The notes: generated by a model not told the origin, from the sequence alone. DNA of 64,000 bases from CAYWRZ01 sp964460845 (GCA_964460845.1 CAYWRZ010000015.1:1-64000), one strand, 5' to 3'; shown: positions 17,536 to 26,667, counted from the first letter of the stretch. Program-made: numbers and translations.

Positions 17536-18708
17536 ATGCGACAGCTTTTTTTAGAACACCTTGCCCAGACCAGCGATTTCCCACTGGCTTTTGAAATAGA
17601 AAAAGCGGAAGGATGCTACCTGATTGATCCGCAGGGTAAAAAATACCTCGACCTGATTTCGGGCATTGCCGTGAGCAATCTCGGGCATGGAAACGAAAAA
17701 ATTAGACGTGCAATTATTCAACAAGTCGAAAAGCATGCGCACCTGCTGGTTTATGGCGAACTGGTGCAGGCACCGCAAGTGCAGTTAGCTGCGAAGCTGG
17801 CCTCGGTGCTGCCCCCTGCCCTGCAGTCGGTGTATTTGGTAAACTCGGGTGCCGAAGCGACCGAAGGGGCTATGAAATTAGCCAAACGCTATACGGGACG
17901 TTACGAAATAGCCTGTTTTGAAAACGCTTACCACGGAAGTACGCAGGGCGCGCTGAGCCTTATCGGGGGCGACGCGATGAAAAACGGGTTTATGCCCTTG
18001 TTACCGGGAATTACCCGATTACGATTTAACCGGGAAGAAGACCTGGAACTAATTACCACCGCCACCGCCGCCGTGTTTACCGAACCCATACAGGGCGAAG
18101 CGGGCATACGTCCCGGCACAGACAGCTTTCTGAAAGCGTTGCGCCGCCGCTGCGACGAAACCGGAACCTTATTAGTGTTCGACGAGATCCAAAGCGGATA
18201 TGGCCGCACGGGGAAGCTGTTTGCTTTCGAACATTCGGGCGTGGTACCCGACATTCTGCTGCTGGCCAAGGGTATGGGTGGCGGAATGCCTTTGGGCGCT
18301 TTTATCAGTTCGGTCGAGATTATGCGCTGCCTGCGAAATAACCCGGTGTTGGGGCATATCACCACTTTTGGCGGACACCCCGTATCGTGCGCGGCCAGTC
18401 TGGCAGCATTGGAAGAGCTGCTTTCGGGCAGCCTCATTGCCGAAGCGGCCGAAAAAGAAAAGCTGTTCCGCGAAGGGTTGCAGCACCCCCGCATCAAAGA
18501 AATAAGGGGAAAAGGGCTGATGTTGGCCGCCGAGCTCGACTCGTTTGCTACCGTGCAAAAAGTGATACAGCGCTGCCTCGACAAAGGGCTGCTCACCGAC
18601 TGGTTCCTGTTCTGCGATTACAGCCTGCGCATTGCGCCACCACTCACCATCAGCCGCGAGGAAATTGAATGGGCTTGTGGGGTAATAAAGGAGAGTTTGG
18701 GGGACTGA
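17536..18708 (+). CDS. Class III (acetylornithine/ornithine-type) aminotransferase
   Basis: A 390-residue PLP enzyme of fold type I, class III. Conserved features: NSGAEATEGAMKLAKRYTGR (phosphate-binding region), FENAYHGST, the PLP-contacting Asp in VFDEIQSGYGRTG, and the Schiff-base lysine in LLAKGMGGGMPLG (Lys245). The best family match by motif is the acetylornithine/ornithine/4-aminobutyrate group; the substrate is not decided by sequence. No arginine biosynthesis genes adjoin it. Start 17536 is preferred over 17473, which lies upstream of the likely transcription start. Confidence 0.9.
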   Translation: MRQLFLEHLAQTSDFPLAFEIEKAEGCYLIDPQGKKYLDLISGIAVSNLGHGNEKIRRAIIQQVEKHAHLLVYGELVQAPQVQLAAKLASVLPPALQSVYLVNSGAEATEGAMKLAKRYTGRYEIACFENAYHGSTQGALSLIGGDAMKNGFMPLLPGITRLRFNREEDLELITTATAAVFTEPIQGEAGIRPGTDSFLKALRRRCDETGTLLVFDEIQSGYGRTGKLFAFEHSGVVPDILLLAKGMGGGMPLGAFISSVEIMRCLRNNPVLGHITTFGGHPVSCAASLAALEELLSGSLIAEAAEKEKLFREGLQHPRIKEIRGKGLMLAAELDSFATVQKVIQRCLDKGLLTDWFLFCDYSLRIAPPLTISREEIEWACGVIKESLGD

Positions 18709-18801
18709 AATCGCACATTTCCAAGTCAAACCCCTTCCTCTGAAAAAAGGTCATTCCTGCCGTTACCGGCAAAAAATAGCCCTTTAACACATATTTTGTC
18801 G

Positions 18802-18809
18802 TATTTTTG
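18802..18809 (+). promoter_or_regulatory. -7 element for the Fic gene
   Basis: TATTTTTG, 27 nt upstream of the ATG at 18837. No clear -33 element. Confidence 0.4.
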
Positions 18810-18836
18810 CCGATAAAGAAATCGGACTAAAAAGCG

Positions 18837-19727
18837 ATGAACTACATTTCTGTAAGCGAGTTTGCCCAAAAATGGAATGTGCCGGAAAGGACGGTACGGA
18901 ATTACTGCGCTACAGGGAAAATGAAAGGCGCTTTTCTTACAGGTAAAACCTGGAATATTCCGGAAGATGCTACTTTACCCCAAAAAGGAAATAAGAAAAG
19001 GTTTAGCACTAACGTCCTGCTCAATCAGCTCAAAGAGCAAAAAGACATGAAGCTCAAAGGAGGCATTTACCATCGTACGCAAATTGACCTGACCTACAAT
19101 TCGAACCGTATCGAAGGCAGTAAACTCACCCATGATCAAACGCGCTATATTTTCGAAACCAACACCATAGGGGCATCTACGGGAAATATTAATGTAGATG
19201 ACATCATCGAAACCAGCAATCACTTTCGCGGCATTGATTTTATCCTTGACAAAGCAACGGCCAAGCTCAGCGAATCACTAATTAAACAGTTGCATTTTTT
19301 GTTAAAATCAGGCACTTCCGATAGTGGAAAAGATTGGTTTAATGTGGGGGAATACAAAAAGCTTCCAAACGAAGTAGGGGGTAACGAAACCTGTCCGCCT
19401 AAAGAGGTTGGGGCAAAAATGAGAGAATTATTGGCCGACTATCAGCGCATTGAAAAGAAAACGCTCGAAGATCTTATTGACTTTCATTATCGATTCGAAA
19501 TTATTCATCCTTTTCAAGACGGAAACGGTCGTGTAGGGCGATTGATCTTATTTAAAGAATGTCTTGCGAATGGCATCGTGCCCTTTATCATAGATGAAGA
19601 GCTTAAGCTTTTTTATTACCGGGGATTGCAGGAATGGCCACGCGTAAAAGAATACCTTTTAGACACTTGCCTCACCGCGCAGGATAGCTACAAATCGCTT
19701 TTGCGTTATTTTGAAATCGAGCACTAA
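18837..19727 (+). CDS. HTH-Fic protein (predicted AMP transferase)
   Basis: A 296-residue protein. The N-terminal ~50 residues form an excisionase/MerR-like helix-turn-helix (SVSEFAQKWNVPERTVRNYC). The rest is a Fic domain, with the complete catalytic motif HPFQDGNGRVGR at 224-235 (His224). An inhibitory helix motif SNRIEG (89-94, the S/TxxxE-G/N pattern) lies N-terminal to the Fic core, making this a class II Fic protein whose activity is self-restrained. Fic enzymes attach AMP to proteins; the target here is unknown. There is no small antitoxin gene beside it. It abuts an ATPase remnant on the opposite strand. Confidence 0.9.
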   Translation: MNYISVSEFAQKWNVPERTVRNYCATGKMKGAFLTGKTWNIPEDATLPQKGNKKRFSTNVLLNQLKEQKDMKLKGGIYHRTQIDLTYNSNRIEGSKLTHDQTRYIFETNTIGASTGNINVDDIIETSNHFRGIDFILDKATAKLSESLIKQLHFLLKSGTSDSGKDWFNVGEYKKLPNEVGGNETCPPKEVGAKMRELLADYQRIEKKTLEDLIDFHYRFEIIHPFQDGNGRVGRLILFKECLANGIVPFIIDEELKLFYYRGLQEWPRVKEYLLDTCLTAQDSYKSLLRYFEIEH

Positions 19728-19769
19728 TACATAAACCCGAAAAGCCAGACCGGAATCCTGGAGTCTGGC

Positions 19770-19949
19770 AATCTGTAAAAGCAAGGTGGTTTTCCCGGCG
19801 CCTCTTGCCGCTTTCACCGCAATCGAACAGTTCTTCAGTTCCATTTCATGGATAAGATAACGCTGAAAAGCTAAGGATGTACGGGCAATTTTTGTCTGAA
19901 ATTCGAGTATCAAGGACTGCGTTTTGCTCTTTTTGAAAAGCAAATACAA
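19770..19949 (-). pseudogene. Remnant of an AAA ATPase (DUF4143-type) N-terminus
   Basis: Read on the minus strand, this encodes about 60 residues resembling the start of the large AAA ATPases paired with a DUF4143 domain: a helical lead-in (EFQTKIARTSLAFQRYL) and an intact P-loop, KAARGAGKTTLLLQIARL. After that the frame loses similarity and runs into the antisense of the Fic gene. No Walker B, sensor or DUF4143 part follows. The frame opens with TTG. It is best read as a truncated gene whose body has been lost, perhaps when the Fic gene arrived. Confidence 0.6.
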
Positions 19950-20038
19950 CTAAAATCGTTAAACAAAAACAGCATTATTTTTAATTATTGCTCTTTACAA
20001 AAAGCAATACCACAAGAATGAACGCTAATCGCCTGCAC

Positions 20039-20069
20039 AAAAAATCCCCTGACACATTGCCAGGGGATT
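20039..20069 (-). terminator. Intrinsic terminator of lon
   Basis: AATCCCCTG (20043-20051) pairs with CAGGGGATT (20061-20069) across a 9-nt loop. On the minus strand the stem is followed by a run of six T (A tract 20039-20044). It starts about 24 nt after the lon stop codon. Confidence 0.85.
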
Positions 20070-20092
20070 CTCTTTTGGGAAAACCTTATCTT

Positions 20093-22660
20093 CTAACGCC
20101 GCGCTTGCCGCGTACCTGTACGGGCTGTACTGCGCGTAGTTGTTTTTTTGACAGGTGCTTTTTTAAGCGTTTTTTTCGGGGCGACTTTCGGCTTTTTCGT
20201 GACAATCGCTTTAGTTAGCTTTTTTCCGCTCACATTGACCGCATTGTCCACCTGCTCGTCGAGCAAAGCTATATTCAGTACTTCGATCATCTCTTTCACG
20301 TAGTGAAAACGAAGCCCCTTGAGGTATTCGGGTCGAATGTCTTCGATGTCTTTCCGATTGGCTTCGCAAAGGATGATCTCTTTAATATTGGCCCGGCGGG
20401 CCGCTAATATTTTTTCTTTTATCCCCCCCACAGGCAGCACCTTTCCACGAAGGGTGATTTCGCCGGTCATGGCCAGGTACTTTTTCACTTTACGCTGGGT
20501 AAAGGCCGAGGCCAGCGCCGTCAGCATAGTGATACCCGCCGAAGGGCCGTCTTTGGGCGTAGCGCCTTCGGGTACGTGCACGTGCACATTCCAGCGTTCG
20601 AAGACCTCGGGTGTAAGCTGCCACTGCGCGGCATAGGCTTTCAGAAATTCGAGCGCGATCACAGCCGATTCCTTCATTACCGCACCGAGGTTACCGGTAA
20701 GTGTCAGCTTCCCTTTGCCCGGCGTAAGCAGCGATTCGATAAAAAGTATCTCGCCGCCCGCAGGTGTCCAGGCTAATCCTGTCACTACTCCGGCCGAATT
20801 GTTATGCTCGTATTTTTCACGCGCGTGCGAAGGTCCCAAAATTTTCCCTACCTCGTCGGCCGTGAGCGCTGCTTTGAATTTTTCTTTCGAAGCGACCTGA
20901 CGGGCACGCGACCTCACGAGCTTAGCCAGGCGTTTTTCCAGCCCGCGCACTCCCGATTCGGCGGTGTATTCTTCGACCACTTTTTCGAGCAAACGCTCCT
21001 CTATTCCGAAGTCCTTTTCCTGCAAACCATGGTCGGCGAGTAGTTTGGGAATCAGGTGACGCTGTGCAATTTGTATCTTTTCCTCGACCGTGTAGCCGTT
21101 CACCTCGATAATCTCCATGCGGTCACGCAAAGGCGGCTGAATGGTCGCAAGGTTGTTGGCGGTAGCGATAAAAAAGACTCTTGAAAGGTCGTAGTCCACC
21201 TCGAGGTAATTGTCGTAAAACGAAGTATTTTGCTCGGGGTCAAGCACTTCGAGCAGGGCCGAAGAAGGATCGCCGTGGAAACTTTCGCCGGTTTTGTCCA
21301 CCTCATCGAGCACAAACACAGGATTAGAAGTACCCGCTTTGCGAATGCTCTGAATCACCCGGCCGGGCATGGCTCCCACGTACGTTTTGCGGTGCCCGCG
21401 AATCTCGGCCTCGTCGCGCAAACCGCCAAGCGACATACGCACGTATTTACGCCCTATGGCTTCGGCAATGGATTTGCCAAGTGAGGTTTTACCCACTCCC
21501 GGAGGACCGTAAAGGCAAAGAATGGGCGCTTTCATGTCTTTTTTCAGCTTGAGCACAGCCAGGTATTCGATGATGCGCTCCTTGACTTTTTCGAGTCCGA
21601 AATGATCACGGTCAAGAATAGCCTGCGCCTTTTTCAGGTCAAACTTATCTTTGGAATACTGGTTCCAGGGCAGCTCTACCATCAGCTCGAGGTAATTCAG
21701 TTGCACCGAATATTCGGCGCCCGAAGGGTTCATCCGGCTCAGCTTGTCAATTTCTTTTTCAAAATATTTTTTGACTTCGGCCGTCCATTTTTTGCCTTCG
21801 GCTTTTTCCTGCAACTCACGAATTTCCTGTTCTACCGGACTTTCGCCCAATTCTTCCTGAATGGTTTTCATCTGCTGGTGCAGAAAATATTCGCGCTGCT
21901 GCCGATCGATGTCGCTTTTTACTTTCGACTGGATGTCATTTTTCAGTTCCAGCATCTGCAATTCGCGCGTCAGCATACCCAGCAGCTTTTCGGCACGGCC
22001 GGTCAGATCGGCTTTTTCGAGCAGGGCCTGCTTTTCTTCGACAGGAGCAGTGATGTTGGAAGAAATGAAGTTGACCAAAAAAGTAGGGCTTTCTATATTT
22101 TTAATCGCGAAAGCCGCTTCGCTGGGCATATTGGGATGCAGGTGAATGATATTCAGCGAAAGATCTTTCAGCGATCCTATCAGCGCATCGAGCTTGTTGT
22201 CGCGTTCGGGTACCGACACGTCCATATAAGGACGCACTCGCGCACGGATATAAGGCTCTTCGGTAATCAGCTCCGTCATTTCGAAGCGTTTTTTACCCTG
22301 AATAATGATGGTGGTGCTGCCGTCGGGCATTTTCAGCATACGCAGCACATGCGCCACGGTGCCTATTTTATTCAGATCCTCAAACACAGGCGACTCGATG
22401 TCCTGCTTTTTCTGCGACACCACTCCGATAGCCCGCTTGGCTTTGTAGGCTTCGTTGATAAGACGAATGGATTTGTCGCGTCCTACGGTAATGGGAATAA
22501 CTACCCCGGGGAAAAGCACATTGTTGCGAATGGGCAGGATGGAAAGCTCTTCAGGAGTTTCCTCGTTGTTCATCTGCTCTTCATCTTCGGGGGTTATCAG
22601 GGGGATAAACTCCGTTTCGGAATCTATAATGTTACTCAAGTCAAGAAATTGTTCGTTCAT
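20093..22660 (-). CDS. lon: ATP-dependent protease Lon
   Basis: An 855-residue cytosolic AAA+ serine protease that degrades misfolded and regulatory proteins. The N-terminal substrate-binding LON domain starts at LSILPIRNNVLFPG (about 40). The ATPase has Walker A GPPGVGKT (about 385-392) and Walker B VFVLDEVDK. The protease domain has the catalytic Ser in PKDGPSAG (about 707) and the Lys ~42 residues on. The C-terminus ends in a ~50-residue Lys/Arg/Thr-rich tail (KKAPVKKTTTRSTARTG) beyond the usual end, probably disordered. ATG at 22660 is chosen; the TTG just before it is also in frame. Confidence 0.96.
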   Translation of the reverse strand: MNEQFLDLSNIIDSETEFIPLITPEDEEQMNNEETPEELSILPIRNNVLFPGVVIPITVGRDKSIRLINEAYKAKRAIGVVSQKKQDIESPVFEDLNKIGTVAHVLRMLKMPDGSTTIIIQGKKRFEMTELITEEPYIRARVRPYMDVSVPERDNKLDALIGSLKDLSLNIIHLHPNMPSEAAFAIKNIESPTFLVNFISSNITAPVEEKQALLEKADLTGRAEKLLGMLTRELQMLELKNDIQSKVKSDIDRQQREYFLHQQMKTIQEELGESPVEQEIRELQEKAEGKKWTAEVKKYFEKEIDKLSRMNPSGAEYSVQLNYLELMVELPWNQYSKDKFDLKKAQAILDRDHFGLEKVKERIIEYLAVLKLKKDMKAPILCLYGPPGVGKTSLGKSIAEAIGRKYVRMSLGGLRDEAEIRGHRKTYVGAMPGRVIQSIRKAGTSNPVFVLDEVDKTGESFHGDPSSALLEVLDPEQNTSFYDNYLEVDYDLSRVFFIATANNLATIQPPLRDRMEIIEVNGYTVEEKIQIAQRHLIPKLLADHGLQEKDFGIEERLLEKVVEEYTAESGVRGLEKRLAKLVRSRARQVASKEKFKAALTADEVGKILGPSHAREKYEHNNSAGVVTGLAWTPAGGEILFIESLLTPGKGKLTLTGNLGAVMKESAVIALEFLKAYAAQWQLTPEVFERWNVHVHVPEGATPKDGPSAGITMLTALASAFTQRKVKKYLAMTGEITLRGKVLPVGGIKEKILAARRANIKEIILCEANRKDIEDIRPEYLKGLRFHYVKEMIEVLNIALLDEQVDNAVNVSGKKLTKAIVTKKPKVAPKKTLKKAPVKKTTTRSTARTGTRQARR

Positions 22661-22721
22661 CAATAGAAGGTTTGGTGTAGTCTGATCCTTGTCAGGTGGC
22701 TCACACTTGGGGCTTGGGAAT

Positions 22722-22729
22722 CAAAGTTA
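22722..22729 (-). promoter_or_regulatory. -7 element for lon
   Basis: TAACTTTG on the minus strand, 61 nt upstream of the ATG. No HAIR, CIRCE or other heat-shock operator is visible nearby. Confidence 0.4.
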
Positions 22730-22839
22730 TCGTAAAAAATGCTGAAATTTCCGGGACACCGATTTCGGACAAGGAACTGCCAAATCTGTCCAATCACCGT
22801 GCCAAGGGCTTAGAGGGTGAAAAAATGGCCGGATCGGGT

Positions 22840-24021
22840 TTATTTCTCCCTGAAACGGGAGGTCAGCTTGAAAATATGGCGCATTATTCGTCGGTCGTGG
22901 GCAGAAAACGGAATCTTTCGGCGAGCCATTACCCTTTCGGCTACCTCGGCCGCCTTTTCAAGTTCGAAGGTTTCAAGCCCTGAAGCCCCACCCCAACTGA
23001 ACGAAGGAATGAATTTATCGGGGAATCCGCCGCCGAATATGTTGGCGTACACGCCAGCCACGGTGCCCGTATTGAACATGGTATTGATACCGCTTTTGGA
23101 ATGGTCGCCCATAATGAGTCCGCAAAACTGCAAACCGGTAGGTATATACCGCTCTTCGCACTCGCTCCACACCCTTACTATGCCGTAATTGTTTTTGAGG
23201 TTAGAGTTGTTGGTATCGGCGCCCAGGTTGCACCACTCGCCAATTACGGAATTGCCGAGAAAGCCGTCGTGCGCCTTATTACTGTAACCGAAAATGACCG
23301 AATTACTCACTTCTCCTCCCACTCTGCACTGCGGCCCGATAGTGGTCGCCCCGTAAATGCGGGTGCCCATCTTTAGCTGCGCGCCTTCGCCCAGCGCCAA
23401 TCCACCCCGGATAAGGCAGCCTTCCATTACCTCGCTATCGGCAGCCAGATAGATAGGTCCTGCGCTTGTAGTAAGCACCGAAGCTTCCACTTTTGCACCG
23501 GGTGCCAAAAATACTTTTTCGGGATCTCCGATTACACGGTTGGAATCGGACAGCGATTGGGATTCTTTGTGACGGGTAAGCAGCTCAAAATCGGCCGAAA
23601 GCTCTTCGGCATTGTAGGCGAAAATATCCCAGGGGTAACGGATATGCCGTATCGGGCTGTCGATATGCCTGATGTGGAAAGCGGTATATTCGTCGGCAGC
23701 GGGCGATCCTGCGGTGCGAAAAGCAACCGGAAGCTCCCTGTAATACAGGGCTTCGGAAGGCTTTAGCGCCAGAATGGCGGCTGTATATTCGGGTGTAGGC
23801 AATACGGCAGCGTTGATTACCAGGGTGTCGGATGCGTTGGCAAGCACCGGATATTTTTCCTGCAGGTAATCGCGAGTAAGCACTGCCGCCGGGCTTTGCA
23901 AGCGTTTCTCCCATTTGTCCTTCAGGGTGAGTATGCCGATACGTATGTCGGCCACGCTGCGCGTATAGGTAAGCGGAAGCAGGGTATCCCACTCGTTAAA
24001 ATCCCGGAGTACAAGCTGCAT
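22840..24021 (-). CDS. GlmU-like protein, putative sugar nucleotidyltransferase/acyltransferase
   Basis: A 393-residue protein. The first ~170 residues form a divergent nucleotidyltransferase-like domain (MQLVLRDFNEWDTLLPLTYTR) without an obvious GxGTRM pyrophosphorylase loop. From about 175 to 340 are left-handed beta-helix hexapeptides, as in GlmU and UgpA-like acyltransferases (for example GPIYLAADSEVMEGCLIRGG). This combination is annotated in Bacteroidota as GlmU family protein. Cofactor-binding loop NNSNLKNNYG and MGDHSKSGINTMFNTG are conserved within it. The substrate is unknown. rpmE2 lies upstream, separated by a terminator; lon lies downstream. Confidence 0.85.
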   Translation of the reverse strand: MQLVLRDFNEWDTLLPLTYTRSVADIRIGILTLKDKWEKRLQSPAAVLTRDYLQEKYPVLANASDTLVINAAVLPTPEYTAAILALKPSEALYYRELPVAFRTAGSPAADEYTAFHIRHIDSPIRHIRYPWDIFAYNAEELSADFELLTRHKESQSLSDSNRVIGDPEKVFLAPGAKVEASVLTTSAGPIYLAADSEVMEGCLIRGGLALGEGAQLKMGTRIYGATTIGPQCRVGGEVSNSVIFGYSNKAHDGFLGNSVIGEWCNLGADTNNSNLKNNYGIVRVWSECEERYIPTGLQFCGLIMGDHSKSGINTMFNTGTVAGVYANIFGGGFPDKFIPSFSWGGASGLETFELEKAAEVAERVMARRKIPFSAHDRRIMRHIFKLTSRFREK

Positions 24022-24065
24022 AAAAAGAAGTCTGAAGTATCAAAGCTACCAATTTCCCGGAAATA

Positions 24066-24090
24066 GAAAATCCCGGGGAAAGCCCGGGAT
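24066..24090 (-). terminator. Intrinsic terminator of rpmE2
   Basis: ATCCCGGG (24070-24077) and CCCGGGAT (24083-24090) form an 8-bp stem with a 5-nt loop. On the minus strand TTTTC follows. It lies about 23 nt past the rpmE2 stop. Confidence 0.75.
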
Positions 24091-24112
24091 CTTCCTTATA
24101 GAAAGGGTGCGA

Positions 24113-24370
24113 TTAGTTCTTTTTGAATTTGTCGTAACGGCTGCGGAACTTGTCGATACGACCGGCAGTATCCACCAGCTTCACCTTACCGGTAAAGAAA
24201 GGGTGCGACATGTGAGAAATATCCAACTTCACAAGCGGATATTCGTTGCCGTCTTCCCATACGATGGTTTCTTTCGTGTCCACGCAGGAACGCGTTACAA
24301 AAGTGTAATCGTTAGACATATCTTTAAATACGACCTGTCTGTAGTTTTCGGGGTGAATATCTTTTTTCAT
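24113..24370 (-). CDS. rpmE2: 50S ribosomal protein L31, type B
   Basis: An 85-residue ribosomal protein beginning MKKDIHPENYRQVVFKD. It lacks the CxxC zinc-binding pair of type A L31 and is longer, with the insertion IVWEDGNEYPLVKLDIS, so it is the zinc-independent type B form. HPFFTGK and the C-terminal RFRSRYDKF are characteristic. The start at 24370 is fixed by the promoter at 24394-24425: an in-frame codon at 24397 would overlap the -7 element. It is flanked by its own promoter and terminator, so it is a single-gene unit. Confidence 0.95.
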   Translation of the reverse strand: MKKDIHPENYRQVVFKDMSNDYTFVTRSCVDTKETIVWEDGNEYPLVKLDISHMSHPFFTGKVKLVDTAGRIDKFRSRYDKFKKN

Positions 24371-24393
24371 CGCGTCTGAATTTTTATCGGGCT

Positions 24394-24425
24394 GCAAATG
24401 TAATTAATTTTTTCTTTCTGTCAAA
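24394..24425 (-). promoter_or_regulatory. Promoter of rpmE2
   Basis: Minus strand: -7 TACATTTG at 24394-24401 and -33 TTTG at 24422-24425, spacer 20 nt. It is one of the best non-rRNA matches in the window. Confidence 0.65.
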
Positions 24426-24476
24426 TTTTAACCTTCACAATATTACTGCACAAGCCGCGTACTTGCCAAAATGGCT

Positions 24477-24484
24477 TATCTTTG
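24477..24484 (+). promoter_or_regulatory. -7 element for the beta-helix lipoprotein gene
   Basis: A perfect TATCTTTG ending only 6 nt before the GTG at 24491. Transcription would start at or very near the start codon. Confidence 0.4.
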
Positions 24485-24490
24485 CCCACT

Positions 24491-25912
24491 GTGACACGTC
24501 GTCTCTCTTTTTTTCTCCTCACAGGAGCGCTTCTGCTCTGCGGCCTTTGGAGCGGCTGCCGGAAAGATCGGCTGCTGACCGATCCCTCGGCCAAGCTTAG
24601 CTTTTCGACCGATATGGTGGTGTTCGATACCGTATTTACCACCGTCGGCTCAGTCACCAAACAGTTGCGTATCTACAATACCAACCGTTCAAAAGTAAAC
24701 ATTTCGCGCATTTATTTGGCCGGAGCGGCCGGACAACGCTTCCGCATGAACGTGGACGGTGTGCCGGGACGCGAATTTAATGACATTGAGCTCGATGCGG
24801 GCGACAGCCTCTACATTTTCGTCGAAGTGACGCTCAGCCCCAACAGCACCAATAACCCGCTGCTGGTCAGCGACTCCATCATTTTTGTCACCAACGGCAA
24901 CCAGCAGGATGTGGATCTGCTCGCCTGGGGACAGGATGCTTATTTCCATACGCCACCCGAAGGGTCTGGTTCTCTGTTTTTTAACCTCCCCTGCAACGAA
25001 ACCTGGGCCAACGACAAGCCCCACGTGGTGTATGGCTGGGCCGTAGTGGACAGCGCCTGTAACCTGACCATACAGCCGGGCACGCAAGTGCATTTTCATC
25101 CCAACGCCGGACTACTGACGTATAAATCGGGGACGCTCACTGCCGTAGGAACACCTACCGATCGTATTGCCTTTAAAGGCGACCGGCTCGAAACGCGGTA
25201 CGACAGTGTACCGGGACAATGGTCGGGGCTTATTTTCTTAGAAGCGGGGCCCAGTACGATAGAATATGCCGACATCCGTAACGGCTCGGTAGGCGTACGG
25301 GTAGAAACGATTTCAGGCAACCTATCGCTATTGGAAATGAATCAGGTACGGATAGAAAATATGTCGGCTTTCGGAGTGTGGAACTACAAAGCCGGGCGGA
25401 TACGGATGAACAACTGCTTAGTCAACAACTGCGGCCAGTACGCTTTTGTTTGTACGGGCGGAGGCGATATTTTCATCAACCTCAGCACCTTTGCCAATTA
25501 CTGGAGCTATACCGAACGCAGCACACCCAGCTTTGCGGCCGCCAATTATTTTGAAGATCAAAACGGGGTGGTAAACCTGGTCAACCTCAACCTTGAAGTG
25601 CACAACTCGGTTATATACGGGAATAAGGACGATGAATTTGTGCTGGATTTCAGCACCGGTGCTACGGCCAATCATTTGTTTAACCATTGCTTTATCAAAA
25701 GCGAAAGCAGCCTGAGCAATCCTACTCATTTTAACGCCATCAGCCGCAATGTGGATCCCGTGTTTCGTGATCCGGGACGCCAAAATTACCGATTCTGGTC
25801 CACCTCACCCTGCATCAATGCCGGCGATGTCAACTTCAGCTTGCCTATCGACCTGAACAACAATGTGCGTACAGGCGCACCCGATGTAGGTTGCTTTGAA
25901 TATTATCCCTAA
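24491..25912 (+). CDS. Right-handed beta-helix lipoprotein
   Basis: A 473-residue secreted protein of unknown function. A signal peptide of about 20 residues ends in a probable lipobox (GLWSGC). Residues ~30-140 look like an Ig-like beta domain (VVFDTVFTTVGSVTKQLRIYN), as in proteins that measure offsets from a baseline. From ~165 a long stretch of short repeated strands (IEYADIRNGSVGVRV, IRMNNCLVNNCGQYAF) forms a pectate-lyase-like right-handed helix, usually carbohydrate-binding. No ATG lies before the signal peptide. GTG at 24491 or TTG at 24482 must be used, and TTG falls inside the -7 element, so GTG is preferred. Confidence 0.85.
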   Translation: MTRRLSFFLLTGALLLCGLWSGCRKDRLLTDPSAKLSFSTDMVVFDTVFTTVGSVTKQLRIYNTNRSKVNISRIYLAGAAGQRFRMNVDGVPGREFNDIELDAGDSLYIFVEVTLSPNSTNNPLLVSDSIIFVTNGNQQDVDLLAWGQDAYFHTPPEGSGSLFFNLPCNETWANDKPHVVYGWAVVDSACNLTIQPGTQVHFHPNAGLLTYKSGTLTAVGTPTDRIAFKGDRLETRYDSVPGQWSGLIFLEAGPSTIEYADIRNGSVGVRVETISGNLSLLEMNQVRIENMSAFGVWNYKAGRIRMNNCLVNNCGQYAFVCTGGGDIFINLSTFANYWSYTERSTPSFAAANYFEDQNGVVNLVNLNLEVHNSVIYGNKDDEFVLDFSTGATANHLFNHCFIKSESSLSNPTHFNAISRNVDPVFRDPGRQNYRFWSTSPCINAGDVNFSLPIDLNNNVRTGAPDVGCFEYYP

Positions 25913-25959
25913 AACGCAGGATTTTTTCCCTGTCGGCAAGGACTGTTTTTTATTGAAAA

Positions 25960-26667
25960 TCAACTCACGTTGGTAAAGACCTGCTGTACGTCGTCGTCGT
26001 CTTCAAACTTCTCGACCATTTTGTCGATCTGCTCTTTCTGTTCGTCGGTAAGTGCCGTATTACTGAGCGGTATCCGTACTTTTTCGGCGCTGGCAATTTC
26101 CAGTCCTTTGTCTTCGAGCGCTTTTTGCATGGCTCCGAAATCGGTAAAACGGGTTACGATAAATATTTCCTCTTCGTCGGCTTCTATCTCTTCGAGCCCG
26201 GCATCGATAAGCTCCAGTTCAAGTTCTTCTATATCCAGCCCGGTATTTTTCAGGGTAAAATTGCCTTTGCGTTCAAACACGAAATCGAGTGAGCCCTGCG
26301 TACCGAGGCTCCCGCCGAATTTATTAAAAATGTTGCGCACGTTGGCTACGGTGCGCGTAGGATTATCGGTTGCCGTTTCGACCAAAATGGCTACTCCGTT
26401 GGGTCCATATCCTTCGTACACCACTTCTTCGTAGCTGTCGGCTCCTTTTTCGGAAGCTTTTTTGATGGACGATTCGACGGTAGTCTTAGGCATATTGGCG
26501 GCCTTGGCGTTCTGAATGGCTGCGCGAAGGCGCCCGTTGCTTTCGGGATTGGCTCCACCGGCCTTTACGGCCATTGCTATTTCCTTCCCGATTTTGGTAA
26601 AGGTTTTTGACATCGCGTTCCAACGGCGAAACTTACGGTCTTTGCGGTATTCAAATGCGCGTCCCAT
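25960..26667 (-). CDS. yebC: YebC/PmpR family protein (TACO1-like)
   Basis: A 235-residue cytosolic protein of the YebC/TACO1 family, described both as DNA-binding regulator and as a translation factor that helps ribosomes through polyproline stretches. The family start MGRAFEYRKDRKFRRWNAMSK, the TFTKIGKEIAMAVKAGG block, the glycine-rich YEGYGPNGVAILVE loop and the GSLGTQGSLDFVF motif are all present. The C-terminal acidic end is common in the family. It converges with the beta-helix gene and has its own -7 element at 26689-26696. Confidence 0.93.
   Translation of the reverse strand: MGRAFEYRKDRKFRRWNAMSKTFTKIGKEIAMAVKAGGANPESNGRLRAAIQNAKAANMPKTTVESSIKKASEKGADSYEEVVYEGYGPNGVAILVETATDNPTRTVANVRNIFNKFGGSLGTQGSLDFVFERKGNFTLKNTGLDIEELELELIDAGLEEIEADEEEIFIVTRFTDFGAMQKALEDKGLEIASAEKVRIPLSNTALTDEQKEQIDKMVEKFEDDDDVQQVFTNVS

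Noticed and set aside
18709..18836. Intrinsic terminator between the aminotransferase and the Fic gene
   Set aside because: A small TGCCG/CGGCA stem is followed by A, not T, on the plus strand, so it does not fit a terminator for the aminotransferase.
21602..22666. A 354-residue open frame on the plus strand opposite lon
   Set aside because: Same antisense effect over a conserved gene; low-complexity aromatic product, no start signal.
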